Positions 42,485-56,003 of a DNA stretch of 64,000 nt are shown here, piece by piece. The notes under the pieces were generated by a model. That model was given only the letters and a program-made list of their open reading frames with translations, was not told the DNA's origin and did not search any database. The translations under genes were made by a program, and so were the position numbers. The DNA is from Leptothermofonsia sichuanensis E412 (GTDB lineage Bacteria > Cyanobacteriota > Cyanobacteriia > Leptolyngbyales > Leptolyngbyaceae), in contig NZ_CP072600.1 in the NCBI RefSeq assembly GCF_019891175.1, positions 806,001-870,000 on the forward strand, given 5' to 3'. How positions within the stretch are numbered: the first letter of the stretch is position 1; every line of letters starts with the position of its first letter.

Positions 42485-44200
42485 TCACTTCATAGAGGTT
42501 GGGGAGAGGGTGGGGCTGGGCAATGGTTTGGCATCGCCCGCTTTTTGAAGTTGAACAAAAACATCGTAGCGGGTGCTGCGATCATCACTGATGGCAGCCG
42601 TCACCCCGATCGCGCGCACCGCCGCAACCAGATCCCGATTGCCTGGAGGTAATTGCAGGAGGGGCAGGTTTTTGGCGTTGAGGGCACGGTCTATGTCAAC
42701 AAAGAAATGGCCATTGTTCGGGCTGAGATCGGATGGCACAGCCGCTTTGAATGATGGGCTATCTGCCAGCGAACCTGTTGGTCTGGGCACCATACTGCCT
42801 GTAATCGGTGCTCCCAATGTCAAGAACGCCACATTCCCATCCAGCCAGCCGTGGGTAATGGTGGGTCCTCCTGCTGGCAGCAACCAGTTGGTAACGGGGA
42901 CATCCCCGACCTTGGTTTCTTCAACCTTAAATTTATACTTGCTTGCCATGATCTCATCTAACCGTTTGAGGGAGGCTTCAGCAGCACGGCGATCGCCTGA
43001 CTGCACCATGAACACGAAACCAAACGGCAGGGTGGGCACATTGCCCTCTGGTGCAGTCACCAGGGCCAGGGAAAACTCCCCATCCATCCAGGCAAGCAAA
43101 TCTTTGTCCAGATCCATGCCCACTGTAGACTTTAAGCCATCCCGTAAGCCCTGGGGGTTGATAGGAGATACCGGGTTTGCCGTTGCTCCCTGGCTGTAGT
43201 CCTGCCAGAACTGTTTTAAATTCCCCCCGGATGCCATGATTACTGTGTCTGCCGGGAGGCGCTCTGGCATAGTTCTGGCTGTATTTTTCACCTCATAGCG
43301 ACGCTGACTGTCCGGTTTAAGCCAGGAGATACTCTTAAATCGAATCCCTTCTGCCTCAACCACCGCCGTAGCTGCCAATCCCTGAACTTGCTGCACCTGT
43401 GCCAGGCTTTGAGGAGAAACTGCCTTACCTGCATTTGCCGAAGTGGCGGCTGCCGCTACCGGCAGGTTAACAAACAACTTACCGAAAGATTGAGCCACCT
43501 GGATCCTGCCCAATGCCTGACTGTAACCAGGCGTTGAGGCTAATGAAGGCTCCCCTGTGAAGGTATCAATCGCCCGCTCAATTGCCTTTGGATCATTGGC
43601 AACCACCACCAGCTTCTCATTAAGAATTGCGGCTGAGTAGTTTTGAGCTGCTGCACCCTGGGTTTCTCGAACCTGAATTCCTTTATAGATGCGATCGGAT
43701 ATCTGACCTGCCTGGGGTTTGAACCGCTCCAAAGTCTGTTTTGCCTTTCCCGCATCCTGAATCGGCAGCACCAGAATGGTGGACTGTTGAGCCTGGGGAA
43801 CGGGCGGCAAGTTGTTGTTGGAGCCGCTGGCTGGAGGATTTGCCTGAGGCGAGAGAAATGCAAGGGTTACTTCTTTACCAATCCAGGGTTGAATGTCCCG
43901 CTCATAGTCGAAGCCGTTCGCCGTGAGGATGCGATCGCGCGCATTCGCCAGATTCTGGTCCAGCGCCGCCTGGCTCTGAGCAGTTCCAAACTCCCGTAGC
44001 TTTTGCCACTGTCCCGGATCTGTGGAAATCGAAATCGCCATCAATGCATCCTGGGGAACCACTTCCGCGCCAACAGGCAGGTTCCCTGGTCCAAATCCTT
44101 GTTGCGTCAATATCCAATAGGCTGTACCGCCCCCTGCTACCAGTAACACCGCAGTTCCTAGTGTCAGCAACAGGGACGGCTTCTTTGTCTGTTTAACCAT
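42485..44200 (-). CDS. DUF3352 family protein
   Basis: Cyanobacterial DUF3352 protein of unknown function, 571 residues. It begins with a membrane anchor (LLLTLGTAVLLVAGGGTAYW, residues 10-29) and then an extracytoplasmic domain of repeated alpha/beta units (for example DALMAISISTDPGQWQKL and GKLFVNLPVAAAA). The C-terminal part LNAKNLPLLQLPPGNRDLVA leads to a Pro/Ser tail. Its stop lies two bases from the stop of the convergent secreted repeat protein. ATG at 44200. Confidence 0.82.
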   Translation of the reverse strand: MVKQTKKPSLLLTLGTAVLLVAGGGTAYWILTQQGFGPGNLPVGAEVVPQDALMAISISTDPGQWQKLREFGTAQSQAALDQNLANARDRILTANGFDYERDIQPWIGKEVTLAFLSPQANPPASGSNNNLPPVPQAQQSTILVLPIQDAGKAKQTLERFKPQAGQISDRIYKGIQVRETQGAAAQNYSAAILNEKLVVVANDPKAIERAIDTFTGEPSLASTPGYSQALGRIQVAQSFGKLFVNLPVAAAATSANAGKAVSPQSLAQVQQVQGLAATAVVEAEGIRFKSISWLKPDSQRRYEVKNTARTMPERLPADTVIMASGGNLKQFWQDYSQGATANPVSPINPQGLRDGLKSTVGMDLDKDLLAWMDGEFSLALVTAPEGNVPTLPFGFVFMVQSGDRRAAEASLKRLDEIMASKYKFKVEETKVGDVPVTNWLLPAGGPTITHGWLDGNVAFLTLGAPITGSMVPRPTGSLADSPSFKAAVPSDLSPNNGHFFVDIDRALNAKNLPLLQLPPGNRDLVAAVRAIGVTAAISDDRSTRYDVFVQLQKAGDAKPLPSPTLSPTSMK

Positions 44201-44456
44201 GGGGACAGGGTTTTCCTAAAATCAACACATAGGCAATGTCCCTGTCACTTTAGCAAACCTGAAAGGGATCAGGGACAAAAAATCCAGGATTCAGCACTGA
44301 TGCAAGGGACTTTGATGATAAATTTCTTACTCCCCGCTCTCTAGCTTTCTATCAGAGGTTGCCAGTTTTGGCTATAAAGTGGCTTAGATTTGGCTATAAA
44401 TTTAGAGGTTGTATGAATTGAGGACTCTCAATTTATACTGCTCCAGCCCCCCTTGA

Positions 44457-45503
44457 TCAGGGTGCCTGCCAGATGCGCTGATGGTACCTGGTTGGCTCCG
44501 CATAGGGATCTGCCACTGGTTGGGAGTGGCTATGGGAATGGTCATGCCCGTGATAGTGCCCATGATGGTTATGCCCATGATGGTTATGCCCCTGATCCTG
44601 TCCATGATGGTTGCCGATGGCCGCCAGTCTGAACTTGCACATTTCGCAGTTCATTTGAACCTGACCAAGTTGAGTCTCAATTTCGCGATCGCGGAGGACA
44701 GCAAATAGCTGAGGCTGTAATCCCATTTCAGGTAAACAAACGACCTCAACCTCCGGGTATTGCCGTTGCTGTTGAGCAGAGATGTCAAATATTTTTTTGA
44801 CCAGTAATCCGGTAAATAGAAAATACGGCAGCACAATGATTCGCCTGGGTTGGTAAAGACGGGCACGGCGAAAGCCCTCCTCCAGCCGGGGATGGGTGAT
44901 GCCGATAAAGCAGGTTTCAACGGTGTGATAGCCGCTCCCTTCCCACAGCATTCGCGCCATCTTAAACGCATCCCCATTGGCATCAGGATCACTGGAACCC
45001 CGTCCAACAAATAGCAAAACGGTGTCTCCCCGATCAATTCCTTGAGGGTTATGCTCGAGTTGATCCAGGTCGGCAAGGCGCGATCGCCACAAATCTAGAA
45101 TCCCCGGTGTGATCCCAAAATGCCGTCCGTAATGGAACGTGACCTGGGGATGGCGCTGCTTCGCACGATCCAGTTCATTAGTAACATCAAACTTATTGTG
45201 GCGGGCAGCAAACAACAGGATCGGCAATACCGACAGATCAGTGTAGCCCTGTTCCACACATTGATCGACCCCTGCCTGAATCGTTGGTTCTGTTAATTCC
45301 AGGAAGCAGGGGAGAACCGGACGCGAAGGATCCATCGCCGCGTAAGCTTCAGCAAAGTCAATCAGGCTCTGCCGTCCCTCAATATCACGGGTTCCATGAC
45401 CAATGAGTAACAGAGGACGCTGTAACGGCAAAGGGGGGAGTGCCAGCGATAGCGCGATCGCAGGAGATTCAGAATGATGGTGGGTAGATTCCGAAATCAA
45501 CAT
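44457..45503 (-). CDS. cbiX: CbiX-type cobaltochelatase with His-rich tail
   Basis: Inserts Co(II) into sirohydrochlorin at the start of anaerobic-type B12 synthesis, as in long-form CbiX. Two chelatase halves are visible: the first from [20 protein letters not shown], the second from [16 protein letters not shown] with [19 protein letters not shown]. The C-terminus has the MNCEMCKFR motif (CxxC type, possibly part of an Fe-S site in long CbiX) and a metal-storage-like His tail with about sixteen His in thirty residues ([20 protein letters not shown]). A cobalamin riboswitch lies upstream, so B12 should repress it. ATG with AAGGAG nine bases upstream. Confidence 0.92.
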   Translation of the reverse strand: MLISESTHHHSESPAIALSLALPPLPLQRPLLLIGHGTRDIEGRQSLIDFAEAYAAMDPSRPVLPCFLELTEPTIQAGVDQCVEQGYTDLSVLPILLFAARHNKFDVTNELDRAKQRHPQVTFHYGRHFGITPGILDLWRSRLADLDQLEHNPQGIDRGDTVLLFVGRGSSDPDANGDAFKMARMLWEGSGYHTVETCFIGITHPRLEEGFRRARLYQPRRIIVLPYFLFTGLLVKKIFDISAQQQRQYPEVEVVCLPEMGLQPQLFAVLRDREIETQLGQVQMNCEMCKFRLAAIGNHHGQDQGHNHHGHNHHGHYHGHDHSHSHSQPVADPYAEPTRYHQRIWQAP

Positions 45504-45544
45504 AGTTAGAAACTCCTTCCCTGTGCAACGCAGGAAATAGAGTG

Positions 45545-45735
45545 AAAAAGCAGCAGGCAGGCGTTCTGGCTTGGGGGCAGGGACTCATAACGGCTGAAGC
45601 AGCCACGATCAAGTGGATGCCTTATGGCTTATCCTTCAGCGTTGCTCTTTTCCGCATTCCCGTCCCCTCACAGTTGCGGCACAGCGTCGGACTTACACCG
45701 AATCTTTCCCTCCGCTACTGCTGTTCACATGTGCC
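45545..45735 (-). promoter_or_regulatory. Cobalamin riboswitch controlling cbiX
   Basis: Read on the minus strand, the core GGGAAAGATTCGGTGTAAGT leads to CCGCAACTGTGAGG, the conserved junction of cobalamin aptamers, and at 45556-45572 there is the B12 box AGCCAGAACGCCTGCC. The element ends about 45 bases before the cbiX ATG. Edges are approximate. It is a clear match to the known family. Confidence 0.9.
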
Positions 45736-46033
45736 TCGCTATCTTAGCCTATTGCGTTGTCAGACAAATGCCCTGGAAGGGGATAGAAAGCGTACTTAAA
45801 GTCACGCACTCTTCAGTGATCTCTCTAACTGAATAAGCTGATCAGGCGCACAAACCCACAGTGACACTTGATAACCTGGCAACTGTTCAGAAACACACCC
45901 CTACAGTGACTTACTACAATCCAGTTGGTTGAGTCCTGTTCCATGCTGTAGGTAGTCGGGAAGTCCTTGCTTTTTCTCCTCGTTTTAGCAAAGCTTCGCC
46001 TCTGCTACCCTTACCGACTTTCTGGAGATTGTC
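45736..46033. other. Intergenic region upstream of the STAS gene
   Basis: About 300 bases between the riboswitch and the STAS gene, presumably with the two divergent promoters. No gene, repeat or clear motif was seen. Confidence 0.4.
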
Positions 46034-46483
46034 ATGAATACGACGATTGACTGTGTGACGGCCCATACAGAAGTGGTATCCCCGGTAAAACGGGAAACAA
46101 ACTCCTCTGGAGTGAATCCTGGGTCAGAACCAGTTCCCCGTCCCCTGACGATTGTACTACAGCCGAATGGTTCATTAGATTATCGTAATAGCTCAGAATT
46201 TCAGAGAATGCTGGAAACAGCTCTGGACCATTCTGAAGATGGAGTGATTGTCGATTTGCTTTGGGTGGACTCCACGGATTCCGCTGGCGTGACTGCTCTG
46301 GTCGCCGGAATTCAGCGAGCTGCCTTCCTGGGTAAAATGCTGTCCTTTCAGGCGATGGATGTTTCTACCCGAACAGCACTAGAGAAAGAGTGGATGCGCC
46401 AACGCGAAATTAACTTTGGACCCTGGAATGATGTATTTGGCAAGGAACTGGAGCAATTTTTAGATCGACTGATCTGGAAATGA
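46034..46483 (+). CDS. STAS domain protein
   Basis: STAS-domain proteins act as anti-anti-sigma factors or partner-switching components. The 149-residue product has a disordered first 40 residues and then a STAS domain: LTIVLQPNGSLDYRNSSEF, GVIVDLLWVDSTDSAGVTAL (with the Asp-Ser phospho-site region) and ISFQ-type helices near the C-terminus. No switch kinase or phosphatase is adjacent. ATG preceded by GGAG seven bases upstream. It stands alone. Confidence 0.8.
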   Translation: MNTTIDCVTAHTEVVSPVKRETNSSGVNPGSEPVPRPLTIVLQPNGSLDYRNSSEFQRMLETALDHSEDGVIVDLLWVDSTDSAGVTALVAGIQRAAFLGKMLSFQAMDVSTRTALEKEWMRQREINFGPWNDVFGKELEQFLDRLIWK

Positions 46484-46561
46484 TTGTTAGGCGGCTTAAT
46501 ATCTCCGTGTGGAAGGTAAATCAAGCTTTCCTACTGATGTTCAATAATCCACACCCATGCT

Positions 46562-47095
46562 ATGTACTCAACTTTCAATACAAAACCATGTAACTTAGTG
46601 TTGCTCGTGGGGTTAAAAGGCTCTGGAAAGACATTCATTGGTAGTGTTTTCGAGAAATATCTCGATGTAAAGTTTTTACGAATTGAGTCTATATTTCTTG
46701 ACCTCCTTCAACAATAACCAGAGTTGGCAGGAATTCCATTGGAACAACGAGGCTTCCAAATTGTGCTAGCAAAGTTAGACGAGTTAGCTCAGTCCAACTC
46801 CACCCTTTGTATTGAATCAACAGGTACAGCCCATACCTTCTTAGAGTTATTAGCTGCGCTGCGTCAGGGCTTTCGTGTACTCATTGTTCATGTAAAGGCT
46901 CCATTGGATACTTGTGTAGAGCGAGTTATGACGAGAGATGCGTCAGTTCACATTCCTGTTTCAGACCACAGATTAAAAGAAATTAATGAACGTGCATTGC
47001 TAGTTGATCTCCCGTGGGATTTAGAAATTGATAATTCTGAGTTTCAGGATGAGACTGCTATTGTTGAGTCAGTGAAGAGGCTTTTACAAAATTAG
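46562..47095 (+). pseudogene. P-loop kinase-like gene interrupted by an in-frame TAA
   Basis: From the ATG at 46562 the frame encodes a Walker A loop (LVLLVGLKGSGKTFIGSVFE), then meets TAA at 46715 after 51 codons. The same frame resumes at once (PELAGIPLEQRGFQIVLAKL) and continues to 47095, with VLIVHVKAPLDTCVERVMTR resembling the substrate-binding part of shikimate/gluconate-type small kinases. Total would be 177 residues with one stop. A single base change (for example CAA or GAA to TAA) explains it. Either a young pseudogene or an assembly error; a TTG at 46724 could in principle start a truncated protein without the P-loop. Confidence 0.7.
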
Positions 47096-47202
47096 TCTTA
47101 GAGGTAGTTGCCGCAGCCCAACACGTCATGGCAGCGGACGAACGAAAGCCGCTGGTGGGTTTGCTGAGTTTGTCTGCCGCCGCTGCACTTTGCCGTCATA
47201 GA

Positions 47203-47240
47203 GTAAAAACCCCCGTTTTGATGACCAAAGCGGGGGCTTA
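47203..47240 (-). terminator. Intrinsic terminator of apcE
   Basis: On the minus strand AAGCCCCCGCTTTGG and CAAAACGGGGGTTTTT make a stem with a run of T. It lies about 40 bases past the apcE stop. Confidence 0.85.
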
Positions 47241-47277
47241 ATCTAGATGTGTGGTTTCAAGGAGGAAAAGTCAGGAA

Positions 47278-51128
<3,851 letters not shown>

Positions 51129-52328
51129 ATGCCCAACTCCCAAGCCGTTAGTGCTGCTGTCGCCAAGCTCTACGACACCTATCCATTCCCGCCTGAACCA
51201 TTACTGGATGAGCCACCGCCTGGCTACAACTGGCGCTGGAACTGGGTCACTGCCTATAGCTTCTGTACGGGGCAGACACCGGCCCGCCAAGATGTTCGAA
51301 TTCTGGATGCGGGCTGCGGTACTGGGGTAGGGACGGAGTATCTGGTTCACCTCAACCCCCAGGCACAGGTGGTTGGAATTGATTTGAGTGGAGGGGCACT
51401 GGCCGTTGCTCAGGAGCGCTGCCGCCGGTCAGGAGCAGATCGGGTGGAGTTTCATCATCTGAGCCTGTTTGATGTGGAACAGCTTCCGGGTGAGTTTGAT
51501 CTGATTAACTGTGTCGGTGTATTGCATCACACGCCCGATCCAATTCGGGGTATTCAGGCCCTGGCAAAAAAGCTGGCACCGGGTGGACTATTCCATATCT
51601 TTGTCTATGCAGAGTTGGGGCGCTGGGAAATCAAGTTGATGCAGGAGGCGATCGCTCTCCTCCAGGGCAACCAGCGCGGGGACTATACCGATGGGGTCAA
51701 AGTAGGGCGGCAAATTTTTGCGTCTCTACCGGAAAATAACCGTCTGGTCAAACGGGAGAAGGAGCGCTGGGCACTGGAAAATCATCGGGACGAGTGCTTT
51801 GCCGATATGTATGTCCACCCCCAGGAGATCGACTATACCATCGATACCTTGTTTGAGTTAATTGAAGCCTCCGGGTTGGACTTTGTTGGCTTTTCCAACC
51901 CCCGCTCCTGGGAACTGGAGCCACTGTTGGGACAGTCTCCCGAATTGATGGAGCGGGCAAAGGGACTGAGCGATCGCCAGCGTTATCGACTGGTTGAATT
52001 GTTGAATTCGGAAGCCATCACTCATTACGAATTTTTCTTGAGTCGCCCACCGCTTTCCTATGCCGATTGGTCAACAGATGAAGACCTTTTGAGCGCGATT
52101 CCAGACCTCAACCCCTGTATCAGCGGCTGGCCCTCAACCTCGATACTCGATGAAAACTATCAAATCGTAACGCTATCTGAAGCAACATTTCAGTTTTTGC
52201 AAGCCTGCGATACAAACCTAAGTCGAAAGCCCATCCGGGATATTCTGACAGAGAGCCTGCTGGATCTGGCGCAAATCAGGAAATTGCTGGCTCAACGACT
52301 GATTATTTTGACTCCAGGTTCACGTTAA
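51129..52328 (+). CDS. Class I SAM-dependent methyltransferase
   Basis: Cytosolic methyltransferase with unknown substrate. The SAM loop LDAGCGTGVGTEYL lies near residue 60, followed by VVGIDLSGGALAV and the acidic INCVGVLHHTPDP (motif IV) and KKLAPGGLFHIFVY. The 399-residue protein has a long C-terminal extension (about 150 residues) with a winged-helix-like end (RDILTESLLDLAQIRKLLAQ). It opens with KLYDTYPFPPEPLLDE, a motif seen in a cyanobacterial/proteobacterial methyltransferase group. It precedes the atp operon by about 135 bp and is probably separate from it. Confidence 0.8.
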   Translation: MPNSQAVSAAVAKLYDTYPFPPEPLLDEPPPGYNWRWNWVTAYSFCTGQTPARQDVRILDAGCGTGVGTEYLVHLNPQAQVVGIDLSGGALAVAQERCRRSGADRVEFHHLSLFDVEQLPGEFDLINCVGVLHHTPDPIRGIQALAKKLAPGGLFHIFVYAELGRWEIKLMQEAIALLQGNQRGDYTDGVKVGRQIFASLPENNRLVKREKERWALENHRDECFADMYVHPQEIDYTIDTLFELIEASGLDFVGFSNPRSWELEPLLGQSPELMERAKGLSDRQRYRLVELLNSEAITHYEFFLSRPPLSYADWSTDEDLLSAIPDLNPCISGWPSTSILDENYQIVTLSEATFQFLQACDTNLSRKPIRDILTESLLDLAQIRKLLAQRLIILTPGSR

Positions 52329-52463
52329 GTATTATTACTCTCTGCGTGATATGATCTGTCATGGTCTAAAGCAGATGCGACATCATCGGGACTCAGCTTT
52401 CTGAGTCTTGCTGGTGGTTGCTTGAGATTGTAAGCTCTATGCTTTCTAAAACTGGCACCTGTA

Positions 52464-52868
52464 ATGAGTGAGTCACCTCAGCCCAATCCTCCGACAGTAG
52501 AGACTAACGCTTCAATGCAAGAGTTCTATCAGCTCCAGCAGGAACTGTTATTGATCACGCTGGCATTGACAGGTGTAATCTTCCTCTCGGTCTGGGCTTT
52601 TTACTCGCTCAATATTGCTCTGAATTATTTATTAGGAGCGTGCACAGGTGTGGTTTACTTGAAAGTGTTGGCTAGAAACGTCGAGCGCCTGGGTCGGGAT
52701 CAAAGACGAATCGGCAAATCCCATCTTGCGGTTTTTATTGGGTTGATTATAGTCGCAACCCAGTGGAATCAGCTACATGTGATGCCGGTTTTTTTAGGAT
52801 TTTTGACTTATAAGGGAACGCTCCTCGTTTATATGTTCCGCAGTCTGATGCCGTCCAGCTCCCGTTAG
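52464..52868 (+). CDS. atpI: ATP synthase subunit I
   Basis: Small membrane protein at the head of bacterial atp operons; it assists assembly of the c-ring and is not part of the finished enzyme. The 134-residue product has four membrane helices ([49 protein letters not shown] and [17 protein letters not shown]), fitting the family. Ribosome site is weak. It opens the eight-gene operon, 57 bp before atpB. Confidence 0.88.
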   Translation: MSESPQPNPPTVETNASMQEFYQLQQELLLITLALTGVIFLSVWAFYSLNIALNYLLGACTGVVYLKVLARNVERLGRDQRRIGKSHLAVFIGLIIVATQWNQLHVMPVFLGFLTYKGTLLVYMFRSLMPSSSR

Positions 52869-52925
52869 CGGATGATGCCAGAACTTGAAACTCCTTAACC
52901 GTTTGGGGAAACCACTCGGAGTCCA

Positions 52926-53675
52926 ATGCTAAGTTCTTTGACTACTCCTATGCTTCCGCTGGCCAGTCTGGAGGTTGGTCACCACTTCTACTGGCAAATT
53001 GGCGGTCTTAAAGTTCACGGTCAGGTCTTTATTGTTTCCTGGATCGTGATTGGGATATTGCTGATTGCTTCATTTTTAGCGACTCGGAAAATTCAGCGGG
53101 TTCCTTCAGGGATGCAAAACCTGATGGAGTATGCGCTGGAATTCGTGCGAGATATTGCTCGAAGCCAGTTGGGTGAAAAGGATTATCGCCCCTGGCTGCC
53201 GTTTATCGGCACCTTGTTCCTGTTCATTTTTGTCTCAAATTGGTCCGGTGCCCTGGTGCCCTGGAGGCTGATTAAACTGCCAGAGGGTGAATTGGCGGCA
53301 CCCACCAATGACATCAATACAACGGTGGCACTGGCGTTACTGGTTTCGCTGGCATATTTTTATGCTGGCTTCAGTAAAAAAGGGCTGGGGTACTTTGCCA
53401 AGTATGTTCAGCCTACCCCTGTCCTGTTGCCAATCGCGATTCTAGAAGACTTCACCAAACCCCTCTCCCTCAGCTTCCGTCTGTTTGGAAACATCCTGGC
53501 AGATGAACTGGTGGTAGCGGTGCTGGTTCTTCTGGTGCCTCTGTTTGTGCCGTTACCTGTGATGCTACTGGGGTTATTTACCAGTGCAATTCAGGCGCTG
53601 GTATTTGCGACTCTAGCAGGTGCATACATCCATGAGGCGCTGGAAGGTCATGGAGAAGAGCATGGGGAACATTAA
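52926..53675 (+). CDS. atpB: ATP synthase F0 subunit a
   Basis: Proton channel half of the F0 motor. The 249-residue protein has five or six membrane helices; the essential Arg is in [14 protein letters not shown], with [20 protein letters not shown] in the last helix. ATG at 52926, with another in-frame ATG at 52950 before [14 protein letters not shown]; the true N-terminus could be either. The next gene is atpE after 131 bp. Confidence 0.93.
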   Translation: MLSSLTTPMLPLASLEVGHHFYWQIGGLKVHGQVFIVSWIVIGILLIASFLATRKIQRVPSGMQNLMEYALEFVRDIARSQLGEKDYRPWLPFIGTLFLFIFVSNWSGALVPWRLIKLPEGELAAPTNDINTTVALALLVSLAYFYAGFSKKGLGYFAKYVQPTPVLLPIAILEDFTKPLSLSFRLFGNILADELVVAVLVLLVPLFVPLPVMLLGLFTSAIQALVFATLAGAYIHEALEGHGEEHGEH

Positions 53676-53721
53676 TCCTCAGACATTTTGAGTGTCCAGG
53701 CTGGACGTTCAATCTGAGTTC

Positions 53722-53769
53722 TGAATGATTGAATCATTCAAAGTTTAAGACTGAGTCACTCGGTTTTTT
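53722..53769 (+). promoter_or_regulatory. Hairpins in the atpB-atpE gap
   Basis: TGAATGATT-G-AATCATTCA is a perfect nine-base palindrome at 53722-53740, followed by ACTGAGTCACTCGGTTTTTT, a short stem with a T run. They could protect or attenuate the message ahead of the gene for the many-copy c subunit. Confidence 0.4.
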
Positions 53770-53791
53770 GTCCGTTTGTTCTGTTTATTGA

Positions 53792-54052
<261 letters not shown>

Positions 54053-54185
54053 GTTACGGCTAATCGGGATGGGTAACTGGTAATGGGGCGTGCATGACCT
54101 GTCAGCTCTTTCCCATTACCAATGACCGATTCTCCATCTCCTTTTCCACCAGTTCTGATTGCCTTTTACTTCAGTCAGCAAACCC

Positions 54186-54614
54186 ATGTTTGATTTCGAT
54201 GCCACTCTGCCACTGATGGCAGTTCAATTTTTACTCCTGACCGCCATTATGAATGTGGTGTTCTACAAGCCACTGATGAAGGCGATCGAGGATCGGAGCG
54301 AATATATCCGTTTGAATGAGGCTGAGGCGCGGGAGCGGTTAGCAAAGTCTGAAGCTTTAGCGCAACAGTATCAGCAAGAGTTAGCAGAAACTCGCAAGCA
54401 GTATCAGGCGACGATCGCCGCTGCCCAGGCAGATGCTCAAAAGCGGTCTGCCCAGATGATTGCAGAAGCACAGCAGGAAGCTCAGGCTCAACGGGAGCAG
54501 GCTCAACGGGAGCTAGATCAGCAGAAGCAAGAGGCGATGCAGGCTTTGGAGCAGCAGGTTGATTCCTTAAGTCGCCAGATTTTAGACAAGCTTTTAGCCG
54601 GAGTTTCACGATAA
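54186..54614 (+). CDS. atpF2: ATP synthase F0 subunit b'
   Basis: Second, diverged b subunit of photosynthetic ATP synthases that pairs with b to form the peripheral stalk; also called atpG in older cyanobacterial naming. One N-terminal membrane helix ([20 protein letters not shown]) is followed by a long charged helix ([10 protein letters not shown] to DKLLAG). ATG at 54186 gives the usual N-terminus [10 protein letters not shown]; an upstream TTG (54159) would add nine residues. 142 aa. Confidence 0.9.
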   Translation: MFDFDATLPLMAVQFLLLTAIMNVVFYKPLMKAIEDRSEYIRLNEAEARERLAKSEALAQQYQQELAETRKQYQATIAAAQADAQKRSAQMIAEAQQEAQAQREQAQRELDQQKQEAMQALEQQVDSLSRQILDKLLAGVSR

Positions 54615-54739
54615 AGTTGCTAGTCTTTAGTTTTTAGTTGTTCGTTTCCTTGATGAAACCTTCAGGCTGTGAATGTCTAACAACCAACAACTAACAAGTC
54701 AGCAACTGAATATAGAGCGCAGTTGTGGATGTTGTACCT

Positions 54740-55297
54740 ATGGGAATTTTCGTAAAGCTCGCGCTGGGAGCTAATTTGTTTGGCACCGAAGCTGCCGAAG
54801 CTGCCGAAGGAGGGTTTGGTTTCAACTTCGATATTCTGGAAACCAACATTATCAATCTCGCGATCGTAATTGGGATTCTGGTTTATTTTGGGCGGGGTTT
54901 TCTGGGCAAGATTCTGGGCGATCGCCGTTCCACGATTGAAACGGCCATCCGGGAAGCTGAGCAGCGCAAGAAAGATGCCGCAGCGGCACTGGCAGATGAG
55001 CAACAAAAGCTGGCACAGGCACAGTCAGAAGCCGCCAAGATTCGAGCCTCGGCAGAGGAAGCTGCCAGATCAGCGGCAGCCGCTATTCTGGCAAAGGCAG
55101 AAGAGGACATTCGTCGGATGCGGGAAACCGCAGTTCAGGATATGGGTCGAGAACAGGAGCGCGTCATCCGAGAGTTGCGGCAGCGAGTCGTGAACCTTGC
55201 CCTGCAAAAGGCCGAGTCGGAGCTGTCTAATCAGATAGACCCATCCAGACAGCAAGAACTGGTTGATCGCTCTGTTTCACTGCTTGGAGGTTCCTGA
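54740..55297 (+). CDS. atpF: ATP synthase F0 subunit b
   Basis: Peripheral stalk subunit of the F0F1 complex. The start [19 protein letters not shown] resembles other cyanobacterial AtpF N-termini; one membrane helix ([17 protein letters not shown]), then a long Ala/Gln/Glu-rich coiled coil ([20 protein letters not shown]). The ATG at 54740 is preferred; a GTG at 54725 adds five residues. Its stop TGA overlaps the atpH ATG by one base, so the two are translationally coupled. Confidence 0.92.
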   Translation: MGIFVKLALGANLFGTEAAEAAEGGFGFNFDILETNIINLAIVIGILVYFGRGFLGKILGDRRSTIETAIREAEQRKKDAAAALADEQQKLAQAQSEAAKIRASAEEAARSAAAAILAKAEEDIRRMRETAVQDMGREQERVIRELRQRVVNLALQKAESELSNQIDPSRQQELVDRSVSLLGGS

Positions 55298-55854
55298 TGA
55301 GAGAAGGTGGAATCACATCTAGAATTGCCGATCCCTATGCTGAGGCACTGATGTCGCTGGCGAAGGATCAGAACCTGACCGATCAGTTTGGTGAGGATGC
55401 CAGCGGACTCCTGAACCTGCTACAGGAATCAGAAGATTTACGTCAGTTTCTGGCAAGTCCTGTTGTCAACACCGATGCCAAGAAGACGGCACTGCACCAG
55501 ATTCTGGGGGATCAGGTTCATCCGTTGATTAAAAATTTCCTGGACTTACTGGTGGATCATCGCCGGATTATTTTTCTGGAAGATATTTGCCGCAAGTATT
55601 TAGTCTTACTGCGGGAACTGAAACAGGCAGTCCTGGCAGAGGTCACCTCTGTGGTTGAACTGACCGATAAGCAAAAGCAAGCGATTCGAGAGCGGGTGAA
55701 GCAAGTAACGGGTGCCCATGAGGTTGATCTGGAAACCCGCCTTGACCCCTCTCTCCTGGGCGGTGTTCTAATTCAGGTAGGTTCTCAGGTTTATGATCTC
55801 AGCCTGCGTGGACAACTGCGACGGCTTTCCCTGCAACTCAACACATTTGCTTAG
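55297..55854 (+). CDS. atpH: ATP synthase F1 subunit delta
   Basis: Joins the F1 head to the peripheral stalk. The 185-residue protein (atpD in chloroplast-style naming) shows SRIADPYAEALMSLAKDQNL at the N-terminus and the C-terminal signature GVLIQVGSQVYDLSLRGQLR. Overlaps atpF by one base and is followed after 149 bp by atpA. Confidence 0.93.
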   Translation: MREGGITSRIADPYAEALMSLAKDQNLTDQFGEDASGLLNLLQESEDLRQFLASPVVNTDAKKTALHQILGDQVHPLIKNFLDLLVDHRRIIFLEDICRKYLVLLRELKQAVLAEVTSVVELTDKQKQAIRERVKQVTGAHEVDLETRLDPSLLGGVLIQVGSQVYDLSLRGQLRRLSLQLNTFA

Positions 55855-56003
55855 AACATTTGCTTAGAAATTGAGAGGAGTTGAGTCAAGGTTTTCGATC
55901 TATAGCCAATCCACTTCTCAATTCTCAACGCTCAACTCTTAACTTTCCACTCCTAATTCCCAACTCTGAACTCAACTACTCAACCCCTAAGAGAGCAACT
56001 CCC

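Noticed and set aside
44481-44708. Plus-strand reading frame with repeated Met-Val residues
   Set aside because: It is the reverse reading of the His-rich tail of cbiX; low-complexity DNA yields a long frame by chance.
55881-56003. N-terminal extension of atpA
   Set aside because: It reads low-complexity TTCTCAACGCTCAACTC DNA; the ATG at 56004 gives the family N-terminus.
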